DNA of 64,000 nucleotides from Marasmius tenuissimus (taxonomy: Eukaryota; Basidiomycota; Agaricomycetes; Agaricales; Marasmiaceae), in assembly GCA_029532415.1 (NCBI GenBank), contig JAQOTA010000030.1, forward strand, positions 186,001 through 250,000. Direction: 5' to 3'. Below the pieces are notes generated by a model. That model worked only from the letters and a program-made list of their open reading frames with translations, did not search any database and was not told where the DNA came from. Shown piece after piece: positions 1 through 11,133 of this stretch. The number at the start of each line of letters is the position of its first letter. The first letter of the stretch is position 1. The position numbers and the translations under genes were made by a program.

Positions 1-1901
1 CCGGCCTCAATCCTCGAACAATTAAAGATCACCATACCATCTTGCTGAATCATAGAATCTGTCGATCCGAACAAAAAAGTTCTCACGGACGACTGAGGTG
101 AGAAGCTCACACCGGCACCACGCTCGGGCTCCTTTCCTTTGCCCACGCACTCTTCCTGATCCTTAGATCCTCTATCGACACGCAAGATCACTTGTGGGTT
201 GATGCCGGTGGACAGAGCTGGAATGTTGGTCGGTGTTGATGAAGGCCCGGGAACTATGGAAAAAACAAGTCAAACCTCAAACATTCAGGTTAGGATAAGA
301 AAGTAGCCATACCATCCACAAGCATCGAGCAGGATGTCGAGGTCGACTCGTCCTGATCTAAATCCTGATCCTTGAACAACGAGAAGCCCCCCACGGGCTC
401 CTTCCTTTTGCCGTTTTCGTTCAAACAAGCGCGGTGCGGAGTGGTAGAAGCAGAAAGTGCTGTGCTCCTGTTGCAGGGCACGGAAAACGAGTTCAATGCC
501 GTTTGTAGAGGGGGAAGGGTCTTTTTGTGCCCCTCAGAAGGTCCGCTTGAACTTGAACCTGGCATCCCTTCGATCGCGTGTGTTACGAGGGTCGCCGAGA
601 GCACGGTTTCCGGACATTCAGATTGACATGCTCCGAGACACTGGGAAGCCGGAAGACTTGAGCTACCAGTGGCCGTTGTTGTAGTACACGCGATGACACC
701 CGTAGTTGACACTAAACTCGCCAGCGCTGTAGGTGAATCACCGACATCAACAACCGGCGAAACAGACACAGGAGAGGAGGACAAGGAGGGGGTGCCCGAA
801 CTTGAGCTCGACGACTCAGAGGTAGGTTGTTTTTCCTTCTCTTTGCCTTTTCCCGCATTCATATTGGTAGTGGTCGATCGGTCCGTTTCCTCCGAAGATG
901 GAGATGTTATTGTTGGAAGAATTGTCGGTTCGGACACATTCCGTCTATTGACTCGTGTCTCGGTCTGTAATGAGAAGATAAGAACGAGATGAGGTGTGTG
1001 TCAAATCATGAACACGGAGACGCACGGCCTGTTTCGTCGTATCCGAACCCTCCTCCACGCCCCCTCCAGTTTTCACTTGCACCGTTGGCCGACTCAAAGG
1101 GGCATCGCGGTTTTCTCTGGGTTTCTCGTTAGCTTGCGGGGAATACGGTGAGGGTATTGGTATTGTCGCTGACTCTAGGTAGTCAAACAATGTAATTGTC
1201 GGTCATCGCATTACGGGATGAATGAGAGATCACGTCGACGCACCGGATGCCATGGCCCCATCGTTGTTACTACTGGATACACGGATGTCGCCCCGAGTAT
1301 CAACCGATATACCCAAGGATGATTCTGGATGATGGATAGAATAAACATGGGTACGATAGCGCGTAAGAAGAGGCAAACCTTGTCTAGCACGACGAACTAA
1401 GTTCAACAAAGCCCTCTCATAGCTAGGCCCTCCCATACCCGTGAACCAAGCGGGATTGGCGACATTGGGCGTAGGCGTGTCAGAGGATAAGACTGGGGTG
1501 GCTTGAGTTGATTGAGAACGCGTTGCGTTCGGGCATTCGTTCGAGGTGAATCTCCCTTCGGTTGACGTAGTACGGGTGCAAATTTGGCCAACAAGTCTGT
1601 GTTTATCAGCCAAGGGATCAAACAGTAGAACGACATGACGTACCTTGGACCCTCTAGGACAAGCCATCTGATCCACCAAGATAATACGAATATGACCAGG
1701 ATCTGGAAGATATAATGAGCACGAGAAAGCAATCAAGGAAGTGAGACTCACTAATCCAATCGCAATTCCAAGCGACAGAAGAAAGAATGTCAACACCACT
1801 AATCTGACCAGCACCTTCTCAGCCATCAAGAACGGATACCCAACCCATCGAGAGAATTCTTGAGTGAATACGTCTATCAGATCGCGGTCCATGGTCGACA
1901 T
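1..1901 (-). CDS. Membrane protein with long Ser/Thr-rich tail (partial, multi-exon)
   Basis: The gene starts at 1901 and runs off the left edge. The first exon, 1752-1901, encodes 50 residues with a hydrophobic helix (VLVRLVVLTFFLLSLGIAIGL begins near residue 30). A GTGAGT donor leads to a second exon with a further hydrophobic stretch containing SWWIRWL. Later exons form a long polar tail. An intron with donor GTGCGT and acceptor CTAG near 1180-1250 joins the tail exon that begins ESATIPIPSP, and two further introns (near 970-1010 and 256-314) keep the frame open through 1-250. The tail is rich in Ser, Thr and charged residues. The gene at 56645-58032 has the same layout (short N-terminus, GYPF motif, helix, GTGAGT intron, WIRW helix, Ser/Thr tail), so the two are probably paralogues. 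The tail may be cytoplasmic. Function unknown. Exon borders are read by eye. Confidence 0.6.
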
Positions 1902-3026
1902 GAGAGGGAAAGGGTAATGCTCCTTGTTGTATTTGTATCCTCAGAGCCAGTCAATGCGTTTGCTGACAGTAAAAAAAAAGGAACTTGGATTTATCGTCGT
2001 CAAGGCCACAGGTATTGTAATCGTACGAGCGTTTTGACTGATTCAGGACAATGGCAATCAATAAAACAAGAGTTTCTCGGACCGTATCAAAACCGCCAGC
2101 GTAGTTGAGGGCCGGTCAAAAGTTACTGCCGCTCGAATGCCGGTACCTCCTCTTTTCAGTACGTGCTACTGTTCGTCAATCATCCCACGTTCTCAGCCGT
2201 CACAACGTCTGACCCGACAGGGAGGAACGGTGCCAGCCGGGGGGGACTTGATTAGGATTGGAATGAAGGAACTTGCTTCACCAGCAAGGTGGTATGAACG
2301 GTATTGGGTCTGTATCGTCGTTTAACCCTAACGAGCTCTCATATCCTCGCATACGAGCTGGAACGACTGTTGGGATATACTTAGTCAAGCTTCAAAACAC
2401 AATAAACTCGGTGTCATGGACCGTGGCGTCATTCTTACCGGCACAAAAACTTCATCGCGATGTACAACGACTCTCCTCGAACGGATTTTATCTTGCGCTT
2501 TCCCGATATCTTTCTCTCTGGAGTCCCACCACGAAGCATTTCTACTCACAACGCTGATGTGGCCAAGATCATCCCAATCGACTCACCTCACAGCCTGAAA
2601 TCGGATTCAAACACGCTCACAACTCTATCCCGTTTTCACGTCGAGCACAAGTGCTCTGGTAACTGCACTCGTCGCTTTCGTATAAGAATCGAGTCTCAAA
2701 ATCGGGTTGGTCTCAAAAAATAGTCGATAGGAGACAGAAAACAGCGATTCCGCACGGTGAGTAATCAACTGCCGGAGAAAGAACACCGCTGAGATGCACT
2801 TGAAGCTCACTAGGAGGGTTGTGGCCCACTCCTTCCTCCTGGATCCTTCTATGCTTTCATTCCAAGATCCTTTATCCTGGCTGCTGAAATATACGCAGTA
2901 CTAATAGTATATCATTGATAATTGCAGCAGGGAAGGTAATAAATATAGGTTGGTGATCAGGATTTCTTCGAATTCCGTGATCAATCTAATGGTCATTTGA
3001 ATGCGACATAGAACACCCCCGACACT
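1902..3026. other. Intergenic, no gene seen
   Basis: This is the space between the start of the left-edge membrane gene and the 3' end of the next minus-strand gene. Several short open frames occur on both strands, but none has recognisable domains, splice-linked extensions or a convincing start. I see no repeat or tRNA. Confidence 0.5.
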
Positions 3027-4458
3027 TCACGCCTGGTTGTTGTAAAGGGAGGTTTGGCTCGTATTGATCTCGTTCAAGTTGGTATCTTTGGCGGACGAGC
3101 CTCCTTCCAGCGTAACAAAGGTCGAGTTGCCAGACGAGTCCCACAAGGAGCGTTGCAGATACACGAGGACTATCAACAGTGTTGGATAAATTCCCTGAAC
3201 AACAGAAAATCAATCAAAGCCGAAATCAAAAAAAGTGGCGCGGAGACATACCACAAGTTGTGCAGTGGCAGCTCGGAATATTTGTTGGACTATTTGCCCA
3301 GCTAATGTAGGCGGTGGGGGTATGCACGCAACGACGAGTAGTACAATCTGATGAGGTTGAAGATTGAGACTGATGTGACAGTTTCCCGGTGGCAATTAAA
3401 TAGCAACTCACCCATAACAGCGAATAGATCGTTCCGGACTCGAGGAATAGAACAAGGACCTTCTCAGCTCTACTTTTCTTTGACTTGCTGAGATAGATTC
3501 TAACATTTCGACGGTAGGACCTGGTCATTATTCATGTATGTCAGAGGTCAACATGTTCATCCATTTGTGTTAGTAGACGTAACACACCAGAACTTGAAGC
3601 CGATCACGACTGTCCCGGAGATGTTGGTCACGATTGATAGACTGTACGCAGATGTTATGAGGTTGCTGCATGTCGGCGGAGTCACAACAGGCCAGCCGCT
3701 GTGTGCAAAACAACCGAAGAATCCGAGGGAACAAACTAGAGCGGACCAACAGGCCTGAGCGATCAATGTTCGAGCGAAGTAGTAGTCGAACTTACTTGTG
3801 GTGCCTAACAGAAATATGAAGGGTACAAAGACCAATCTTTTCTGACCGGCACAGAGCGCCCATACTCGCCAAAGCACGATGAAATCCCCAAGAGCGATCT
3901 ATGTCCATTAGGATCCTTGTGTCAGCTTCTCGTTCGAGTACAGAACAGCAAGAGCAAACTCGACCTCAATCGGGCCTAAGGCCTCTTGTACAGACACGAG
4001 GGTGGAGAATTTTCCTGCATATGCAGCCTGCTTTTCAACAAAGGATGCTCCAATGCTGTCGACAAAAACCTCCTGTATACCCTTGAGGATGACGCCGACA
4101 TCGACCCAAATTTGGAAGGATGAGATCATGAATATGAGCACGATGGCGGCGAGAAGTGCACTCCGCGCTGCGGGACTTCCCTCCCGACGACTATAAGTGT
4201 AAGATAGCAGGTATCAGCGCACACAACTATGAATCTGTCACAAAGTAGACCTTAGTATGTTGACACTGGCATAAAACAGAATCACATATGTCCCTAGGAA
4301 TTGAGGATGAATCAGTAACACTCGAAGATGCTGCAGAATAAGCCAAACTCGCCATAGAGAAGGGCTGAAATAACAAGGCCAGTAACACTGAGGATTATGC
4401 TTTCCCCGAAGAGCGCTACAAACTGTAGCTCCATGTCGGTCTCAGCTGTGTCTGCCAT
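3027..4458 (-). CDS. Seven-helix membrane protein of Agaricomycete type (multi-exon)
   Basis: Spliced by eye from ATG at 4458 to TGA at 3027-3029. Exon 1 is 4353-4458 and exon 2 is 4251-4293; together they read LLYG then TYVILFYASVNIL across a GC-AG intron (donor GCGAGT, 59 bases). Later exons give hydrophobic segments including LLAAIVLIFMISSFQIW, IALGDFIVLWRVWALC, a segment with VTNISGTVVIG, SRAEKVLVLFLESGTIYSLLW and GIYPTLLIVLVYLQRS, then a polar tail ending NNQA. The order of segments, the ESGTIYSLLW motif and the GIYPTLLIVL motif match a large family of uncharacterised serpentine membrane proteins in Agaricomycetes. The length, about 320 residues, is typical. Role unknown; a receptor-like or transport role would be a guess. 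Downstream introns have GT-AG borders and I see no frameshift. Confidence 0.75.
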
Positions 4459-6090
4459 ACTGTTAAAGTTGAAGTTACTGCGAGTGATCAAGCTGTATGA
4501 TGCTGAAGGTGTGACGGGTCTGTTTGCAACAAGTAGGAAGTTGTAACTGTGGTTATTTGAATGCTCAGAATCTCAACAGAGAGACCAGTTTGTGCTGAAA
4601 TTGATCATGCCCAGAGATGTGCAAATGCCCTCCAATTCCTTGGTGTTCTGTGATGATCATAACTAACTAGACTGTTAATGTCCTCTACTGAGGTGTTGCA
4701 GCCCTGACACTGTGTGTACAACGAACCGACTAGCGGAGTTTGTCATGATCATCTCCTGCTGCAGCAGGCTGAGGAATAATTCTTTCATGAAATCCAAAGA
4801 TTGTGAAAAGATTGCAACTCAATGCCAAGCAGTTGCCCCCAATTTTTATGAGGTGCCCATGTCAGTGCGTGACTCAAGTCATTGGGCTCACCAATAGAAA
4901 CGGTACCTATCTGCGGCGAGTATGAGCCACTATTAGATTTATCATGGCTCAAACCTCCAATATTCGACCCGTCAAGAGCTTAGCTATAGAGAATCTTGAT
5001 CTGCCTCGCTCCATCCACGAGTCCCAACAGCAAACGGTGATGCCGATCTATCACACTTCCGCAGCCCGCTATTCCACATATTCTCGAAACGGTGAACTCT
5101 GGAATTCAGCCCCTTGCACATGGTTACAGTCCGACCAGCCCCGACCGGTAGCCCAACTTCGCGGTATCTGTCAACCTCCATCAATGGTCGCACAGATTTG
5201 CGCCGGCAGCACCTCTCATGCGTTGGCGCACACTCCCCCCACAAGTATGGTGCGCTGAGCTTCCACCTATGATCACCCAGAATATATGTCACATTTCCCG
5301 ATCATTGGCACGAGCGGCACTGCCGATATGCCTGAATCAGTTGTACTCGGTCACTGAACACAGTTCGCCTGGCCTGGGTAAAGCGACTGAGATGACGAGA
5401 CGCAAAAACGATCAAACGATGCTCAACGTGTGAGGGGGTGTCGGTGATTGATTCAGAGTTTGGGGTTGAGAGACCGGCTGAAGGTTCGGTGATTCGAACT
5501 TTTTGGGGAGAGGCATCCTTGCCTTTTCCCAAGACCACAAATTAGGAGCATGGTATGCTGAGAGGAAGGCGATGCACAAAGTCCGGTTCCCTTCCATGCA
5601 GAATATTAATGAATCCTTCATATTAGACCCCATCAACTCTATGAATGCAAAGGTTGGCTAGTATCCAGGGAGGCCTATGTTCCTCTTGTATTCTGCGGCC
5701 ACGGTGCAACCTGATGGTGAGCTTGTTTTTGAGTGCATAGGTCTTTGTGAATATGCCGTAGCGGGCTAAGTACGTATGTATGGTATTCACCCTGGCAGTT
5801 CTTATTAGGATCATGCCGTCTATCCATCAATCTATCTATCTGTCTATCCTGTTTGATATATAGATACGTAGACAGACGGTATGTCCTACCAAGAACTTAG
5901 GAAAGACCCCTCAACTGAGCTCCTGGATAAAAATGATTGATGATTATATTATGAGCATTGAGCAAGGACAGGCCGCATCCTTCGGACCATACATCTCGCT
6001 GAATGTCCTGCACAGTGCATTGAGAACTTGATGTTTTCTCAGACTGTCCACTCATTCGATAGAACGGGACTTTGATTACGACCAAGAGGC
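4459..6090. other. Intergenic with a tetranucleotide-like tract
   Basis: No gene can be supported. The overlapping frames at 4944-5292 on both strands lack domains. Near 5820-5880 there is a short degenerate CTAT/CTGT tract followed by its approximate reverse complement (ATAGATACGTAGACAGAC), which could fold into a weak hairpin. Confidence 0.4.
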
Positions 6091-6097
6091 TATAAAA
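6091..6097 (+). promoter_or_regulatory. TATA box (TATAAAA)
   Basis: The sequence TATAAAACCC lies about 139 bases upstream of the ATG at 6230. That spacing resembles the TATA-to-ATG distance of the secreted-peptide genes at 41-61 kb (roughly 106-128 bases). This is a sequence match only; no transcript evidence is available here. Confidence 0.4.
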
Positions 6098-6229
6098 CCC
6101 GCGAGTGTCAACCCCTTGAGGCAAAATTTCATTCTTAGAGAGACGATAGCTTCACCCACTTTACACCCTTGTGATGAAAGTAACACCAAGTTATCACACA
6201 ACACTTTTGCTCTTCTTCATACTATCAAA

Positions 6230-6313
6230 ATGGTAAATATGTGTCGTCAACTCAACACATCGCTTATATTGACGGTAGCCTTATTCCCCACACCCTTAGG
6301 ATACTACCAGTGA
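6230..6313 (+). CDS. Tiny ORF with signal-peptide-like start, possible relative of the P peptides
   Basis: A 27-codon frame starting with ATG in a good context (CAAAATGG). After a second Met at 6239 it reads MCRQLNTSLILTVALFPT, which resembles the first exon of the P genes (MFRQLVSAVAILTVAV). At the DNA level ATGTGTCGTCAACT compares with ATGTTTCGTCAACT. It could be a first exon whose later exons I could not place, a standalone microprotein, or a relic. The GTAAAT directly after the first ATG could also act as an intron donor. No CCx4C terminal exon is visible downstream. Confidence 0.25.
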   Translation: MVNMCRQLNTSLILTVALFPTPLGYYQ

Positions 6314-6564
6314 ATGGTTTTCCCGCCATTCTCGGGAGATCCTTAGTGAACAACCTGAGTGCCAGAAGTAGATTGGTTGGTCCTGCCTCAACATCCAACT
6401 GTATGATTGATCCTAAGGTGAGCGTTGAATTCTCCCTTCGTCTCTGTACAAATCAGATTCACCTAAGCCCAACTAGAGGAGCTGCAAACCTTCGCCTTGG
6501 GCATAGCTATTCCCACCTTTGTGTATCATATATATATTCTCACCTGTCCGGAATCGGTCAATGA

Positions 6565-7590
6565 ATGTCGGTCTAATGTGATTTGCCATTTAAAGACAAC
6601 ATGAATACGTCTTCAATCCCACTTTTTGAGGTGTGCGCACGCCTTCAATCGTAGCTTCTGACAGCCACTAATGGCCTGAAGAGTAGCACGCGCTTGAGGT
6701 AGTCGAATCGTAATGTTTCCTGGTGCTGATACCAGTCAGTCGATTATCCTTATTGCCAGCATCTGGCTAAGGAGACTGATCATGGTCCATACCGGGGGTA
6801 TAAAAGGCTGGGCTTGGGACTCTGATCAATGAGAGGTGTACCATGATCGTGATTTACGGGTACCTTCTAGATAACAGGCGGGATTCAGTGGAAAGGTGTA
6901 ATAAGTAACATATAACCCACGAGTTACGTTACAACTCTACTGATACTCGATACCCATCTTTGATCTCAGCATTCTAAACTCCCTACTAAATCGACCCACC
7001 AACTCAATCACATATGCACCTCACATCGATGTATCGTTAGCTTGTTTCTGTGATTGTCCTCGCCGTGACCACGAGCTCACCAGATATAGGGTATCGGTGA
7101 GGGGGGACGTCTATAATGACGTTGATGTATTCCGAGTCACGTTGGACAGGAAAGATTAATATTGGACGAGGGGTTTCTCAAGTCGACTGTAGGTCGCAAA
7201 TCGGAAGGCCTAGCCCTACGTACTCTACAGACTCATCAGGAAAATTGGGATAGGCAACCTTATGGAGAGTCCCGGCATAAGATTTCTAAATGTACCGAAA
7301 AGTGTCAAACTTTTGAATAACGAGCATAATTACGCGGATTATGTTCGCTACTCATGTCCCGTTATAACGTAGGATAATTTTTGCATAACTTGGCCCAAAT
7401 TTCGAAGCCACATTGACTTTTGATTCATCTATTATGACGAGTTTAGAACGCAAAATTGCTTTTCTCTGCCTTACTCTTGCATTTGTTACACCCGTTTACT
7501 CCTCATACTCGACAGAAAAAGACAGAAAAAAGACGATATAAAGTATTAATCATTCGCAATTATCTACTACATTTGGTGATATACTAACTG
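6565..7590. other. Intergenic with second TATA box and a relic-like P exon 1
   Basis: TATAAAAGG occurs near 6799. At about 7033 the plus strand reads Met-Tyr-Arg-stop-LVSVIVLAVTT, similar to P exon 1 (MFRQLVSAVAILTV) but with a stop codon where Gln is expected. I read it as a possible pseudo-exon. Nothing else in this stretch can be supported as a gene. Confidence 0.25.
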
Positions 7591-8290
7591 TCCCTATGAA
7601 TGCACTGCTACGACGTTGAACCAGAGTGCGGGACAGGGTGGTGTTCACAAATTGCAGTACTCGACCTCTTCTCGCCATGATCTCTGCTCCTATCGCCTCT
7701 TACTCGCAGTGACCTGTGTGTGCGTAAGTTCAGTTATAGCTACAGACATGGGAGGCTATTGCTTACCTTGGTTGTAGGCGGCGGTTCGATCAACTATCAA
7801 CCGGCATCCTGCGAGTCCTGGGTGGAACGAATTGTAAGCTAGAGTTTATGCTTCAAGGGTCTCCTCACTTACCAGCAAAATATTGGGGAATGGTTGGCGG
7901 ATTGCAGACGTGTATGGGCTTGGAATGCCAGTGGTAGATGTCGGAGAGGTAATGATCAGGGAGGGTTGCTCTTTGCCTTGGGGTGTGTCAGTCATTAGAC
8001 GGGTACGAAGCAAATGGAAGGGGGTGACTCACGAGGACCTCAACTGCAAGTTGATACTGAAAATAAAAAAGATATGGTCAGGAGGACCGTGGAGAAGAAG
8101 ATAATGTACACACCTAACACCCCATCCATACTCTGACAAATTACCATGCGTGCGCAATCTGTGAAGGTTGAAGACGAATTAGGAAGCAGACGAAGGGAGA
8201 GCTGAAGAGAGATGACTTAGCGAAAACCGCGTTGTTTGTTGATCAAAATTGTGGCTTCGGAGATTGCCGATGAAACTGCACAGTTCATGA
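7590..8290 (-). other. Possible multi-exon gene, unresolved
   Basis: The minus strand has a run of plausible splice sites (acceptors TTTTCAG, CCCCAAG, CACCCAG; donors GTCCTC, GTAAGTG, GTAAGC). They frame open stretches such as KEQPSLIITSPTSTTGIPS and a short stretch reading DSQDAG before a stop. The last piece faintly resembles the final exon of the P genes (CAG..TGCCGG). I could not assign a start codon or a confident full frame, so this is only a pointer. Confidence 0.2.
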
Positions 8291-9306
8291 CTCAGCAACC
8301 CACGGCCCAATTACAGAGTGCCTGCCGTCGGACTTGACATTTTAACCCACTGCTTCGGTCAATCACTACGACTCCAAGCAAACTTGCTTGCAACTACTGA
8401 TATGGCATGAATGGCAGGCATCGGGAGAATAAGTGGACAATGGTAAATACTCTGAAATAATACGTGAGGTCAAAGCTGCCGTGTGTCACTGACGCTTGCC
8501 TACACGACAAACCTCCTGAATGAAAGATGGTGGGCTCCATGCGCACAAGGTGATCAAGCGCAATCACACCCTCAATTTTAGCTTTAGCTGAGCGGTGAGT
8601 ATCTCAAAGTTACCCCGGCGTCGAATGTCTGTGTACATCTAGTTGGCTTTGGGTGGCAATTATATTGACAAGAGTATGAAACCCTTATTGCGAAGTATGC
8701 CAAATTGTACGAATAGGTACTATTATTCATTATCACGGCATAATGGCGGGAATAAGAAGTGAAGAAGGTGTAAATAAGTTCGACACGTTATTCAACATTG
8801 GACCACTTACTACACAAACGCATAATTTGGCATAAACTAGTCTAACTGGATTTTCCTGATGTTGGTGTGAAGTTTGAACAATGAATGATCTCTCAAGGGT
8901 TTATACCATGTAGGTAGCGCTCGCGGTCAATTGATCAATCACTGTTAGGTCCTGCCTCGTCACGCTTCCACCACTACTGTGAATATCCCGCGATCATTCA
9001 TCTTCTTGGGTTTGGGATTGCCGGATGTCGTATTTTGAGTGCTGGCTAAGCTATTGGATGTTGGTGCTCAGCACTAGCCCACGCAAATACTGAAGTTGCA
9101 ACACCCGCTGGCTATTTCTCTGGGGCATGGTCCTCGATCTATTGTTGTCAACCGTACGTGGAACTGACAAGTAAACAATTTGCCTAGCAGAAAGGCCCTA
9201 GTCCCGACTTCGTATATGACATTTGTGGTAATAGTGACTCATTCTTTGATACTTGAAACAACTGCTCAGCGCAAGCGAAGAATTAAAACGGTACAGAAAT
9301 TCATCT
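8291..9306. other. Intergenic, nothing recognised
   Basis: AT-rich sequence with no open frame of convincing length, no recognisable domain and no clear repeat. Confidence 0.4.
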
Positions 9307-9597
9307 TCATCCCGATTTCTTGACCAAATTTGCTTGGGGCTGGCAGCACTTTTTATCAGATTTAGAGTCAGTAATCCTCGATAGTGGAATGAAAGGAAGC
9401 TCACCAATGGAGAAACCAAACAGTCGGCAGAGCCACAACTTACCGGTGAAAGGCCTGCCACTGCCAAACTGAGGATGGCGGAAGGGTAATGAAGGTTGGT
9501 TAGCACTGGGATACATATGTATATTGTGTTATTGGTAAACCACTTGCCTTTGTAATACAAGGAAGAAGCCTAGCGTAAGTTCAATATGAAACTTCAT
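9307..9597 (-). CDS. Tiny secreted peptide precursor with CC motif (three exons)
   Basis: ATG at 9597. Exon 1 (9548-9597, 50 bases) encodes a charged N-terminus and hydrophobic core (MKFHIELTLGFFLVLQ). A GC-AG intron (donor GCAAGT, acceptor CCTCAG) joins exon 2 (9444-9468, 25 bases, encoding the end of the signal region LAVAGLSP). A GT-AG intron (GTAAGT to AAAAAG) joins exon 3 (9307-9348, 42 bases), which begins CCQPQ and ends KKSG before TGA. Both joins keep frame, giving 38 residues. The layout of a signal peptide followed by a very short final exon opening with CC echoes the P genes at 41-61 kb, but the CCx4C ending is missing. A TTATAAAG element lies about 100 bases upstream. Export is inferred from the signal peptide; function unknown. 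Confidence 0.45.
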
Positions 9598-10509
9598 TGC
9601 GAGATATAATGAAGCTGGAATAAAGTTGGGGTAGCTGTTGAGTTGAGGATTGCTGGGAATGATTAGAAAGTTTCGGAGGGCCTCCTCAACTTTATAACCT
9701 TGGTTAATTGCTTCCTTTGTTGGCAAAGATCTTTGTCAGCGAAGGGAGCAATTTGTTTCCCAGACAGCCAACACATCCGAGAGCAACACCCTGTCATTTA
9801 TACTCATGCACTGCCAGTCGTGTTGGGAGGGGTCATGCACTGGGCGACGAGTTGAGACAAAGGTCTGACAGGGAGAATTGTGGTGCATTAGAGGTTTGCC
9901 ATGACGACCATCGAAGGCTCCTTTGGAGCACTGGGACCAAAAACACAATTCCGCATTGATCTGAGAATGATTGAGAAAGTCATGACTCCATGTTCCATCT
10001 TCCAGGGTGTCGTGCCCAGCAGAATCGGTTTATGAGTTAGAGAACATCAGGAGAACATATAGATATTAGTGCACAGAAAGAGTCGAATATCAAGATTTGA
10101 TTTGAGAATTGGGACCTCTTTGAGTTCCAACTTCTGTTCTACTACCAACAGCAATGCACCACCGCCTACTATGATGAATCAGGATGACAAATACACCTTC
10201 TACGTGCCGCGAAGCAAGAGATCACAAGCCTAAGCCCTTGTTATGAACAAGACCTTCGTTACCGGTATCTTGTGCACAGTGCAAATTGGGCACACAAACC
10301 TCAGAGACCTTTGGGTCCAACTTGATGCATCCGGTGACTGGCTGTGAGTGAAGAAAAGACTCCAAAGCCGAGGTCATAACTGCCAACAATGGCCATAGCA
10401 TTTCGGGAGATTTGTACTTAGTGACTTCCTTTTGATCAAATGTTTGAAACAGAGAGGATGCTGAGGTTGTATTCGATCGGGATCTGGGAATGTACTGGTC
10501 AGATCAGAT
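9598..10509. other. Intergenic up to the retrotransposon target site
   Basis: No supportable gene. Short frames around 9708-9959 overlap on both strands and lack domains. The stretch ends at the TGAAG target duplication. Confidence 0.4.
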
Positions 10510-10514
10510 TGAAG
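10510..10514. repeat. Left target-site duplication TGAAG of the outer Copia element
   Basis: TGAAG directly precedes the LTR at 10515, and the same five bases directly follow the LTR ending at 31821. This marks 10515-31821 as one insertion, with everything between added later or rearranged inside it. Confidence 0.9.
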
Positions 10515-10835
10515 TGTTGAATCTGTGGACTATAATTAGATCCTGGTATATCCAAAGTCCTGGTTCATACTTCCCGCCATTGTATTATGCGGGACAATGT
10601 ATTTGCTATTGTTCTATTCTTCATTGTTCATTATGCTCATATGTACAATTTCTATTGTCGTCCCTATATGGTAGTTCTATTGTCTCTACATGTATATAAG
10701 CTCGTAGTTCTCTACCTGAATCTACAGTGTGCTTGAGCTTCTATGTCTCGCCTCTACCTCTCTAAACTCTTCTCTGGTAAGTAGTAGTGTAGCCATGTTG
10801 TAGTCCTCTGCGCTAGGCGTCATGCTGGCTCATCA
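10515..10835 (+). repeat. Family-X LTR (5' LTR of outer element Z)
   Basis: 321 bases with TGTTGA at the start and TCATCA at the end. It carries a promoter-like TATATAAG near 10694. It shares variants with the LTR at 31501 (for example TATATCCAAAGTCCTGG) rather than with 16493 or 21363 (TATACCCGAAGTCCCGG). Confidence 0.9.
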
Positions 10836-10848
10836 GGTTATGGGCCCG
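10836..10848 (+). promoter_or_regulatory. Primer-binding site, initiator tRNA-Met half-tRNA type
   Basis: GGTTATGGGCCCG follows the LTR directly. It is complementary to the anticodon arm of eukaryotic initiator tRNA-Met (GGGCCCAUAACC), the same kind of priming known for Drosophila copia, where the anticodon region of a cleaved tRNA half is used rather than the tRNA 3' end. Confidence 0.75.
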
Positions 10849-11133
10849 GTTAGCCTGACTACAATAACAAGTGCCCCTAGGCTGCTGTTAGCAACAAGCG
10901 CCCCTAGGCCGCTGTCATTGGCTAGCTAGGCTAGACCTGCATGTTGCCATCAACCTCTTAATTGAGTACTCGATCTATGGCATTGATGTACGTCCTTCGA
11001 CGACACCGGATCTAAAGGATCAATTGCTCCTCGTTGAGCATAGCACCTTGATGGCTGCTCCCTGTGTTGATTAGACGCATGCTGATGCTGTCTTTTCTAG
11101 ATCCAACACCAAATCTCTCAACCTTTTACTACC

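Noticed and set aside
4944..5292. Overlapping 100-codon frames on both strands
   Set aside because: No domain, no codon or splice support, and mutual overlap; likely chance frames.
5820..5880. Microsatellite or cruciform of interest
   Set aside because: The CTAT/CTGT tract is short and degenerate and the pairing is weak.
6230..6564. Idea that this is a basidiomycete pheromone precursor
   Set aside because: No C-terminal CaaX box in any frame or plausible splice form.
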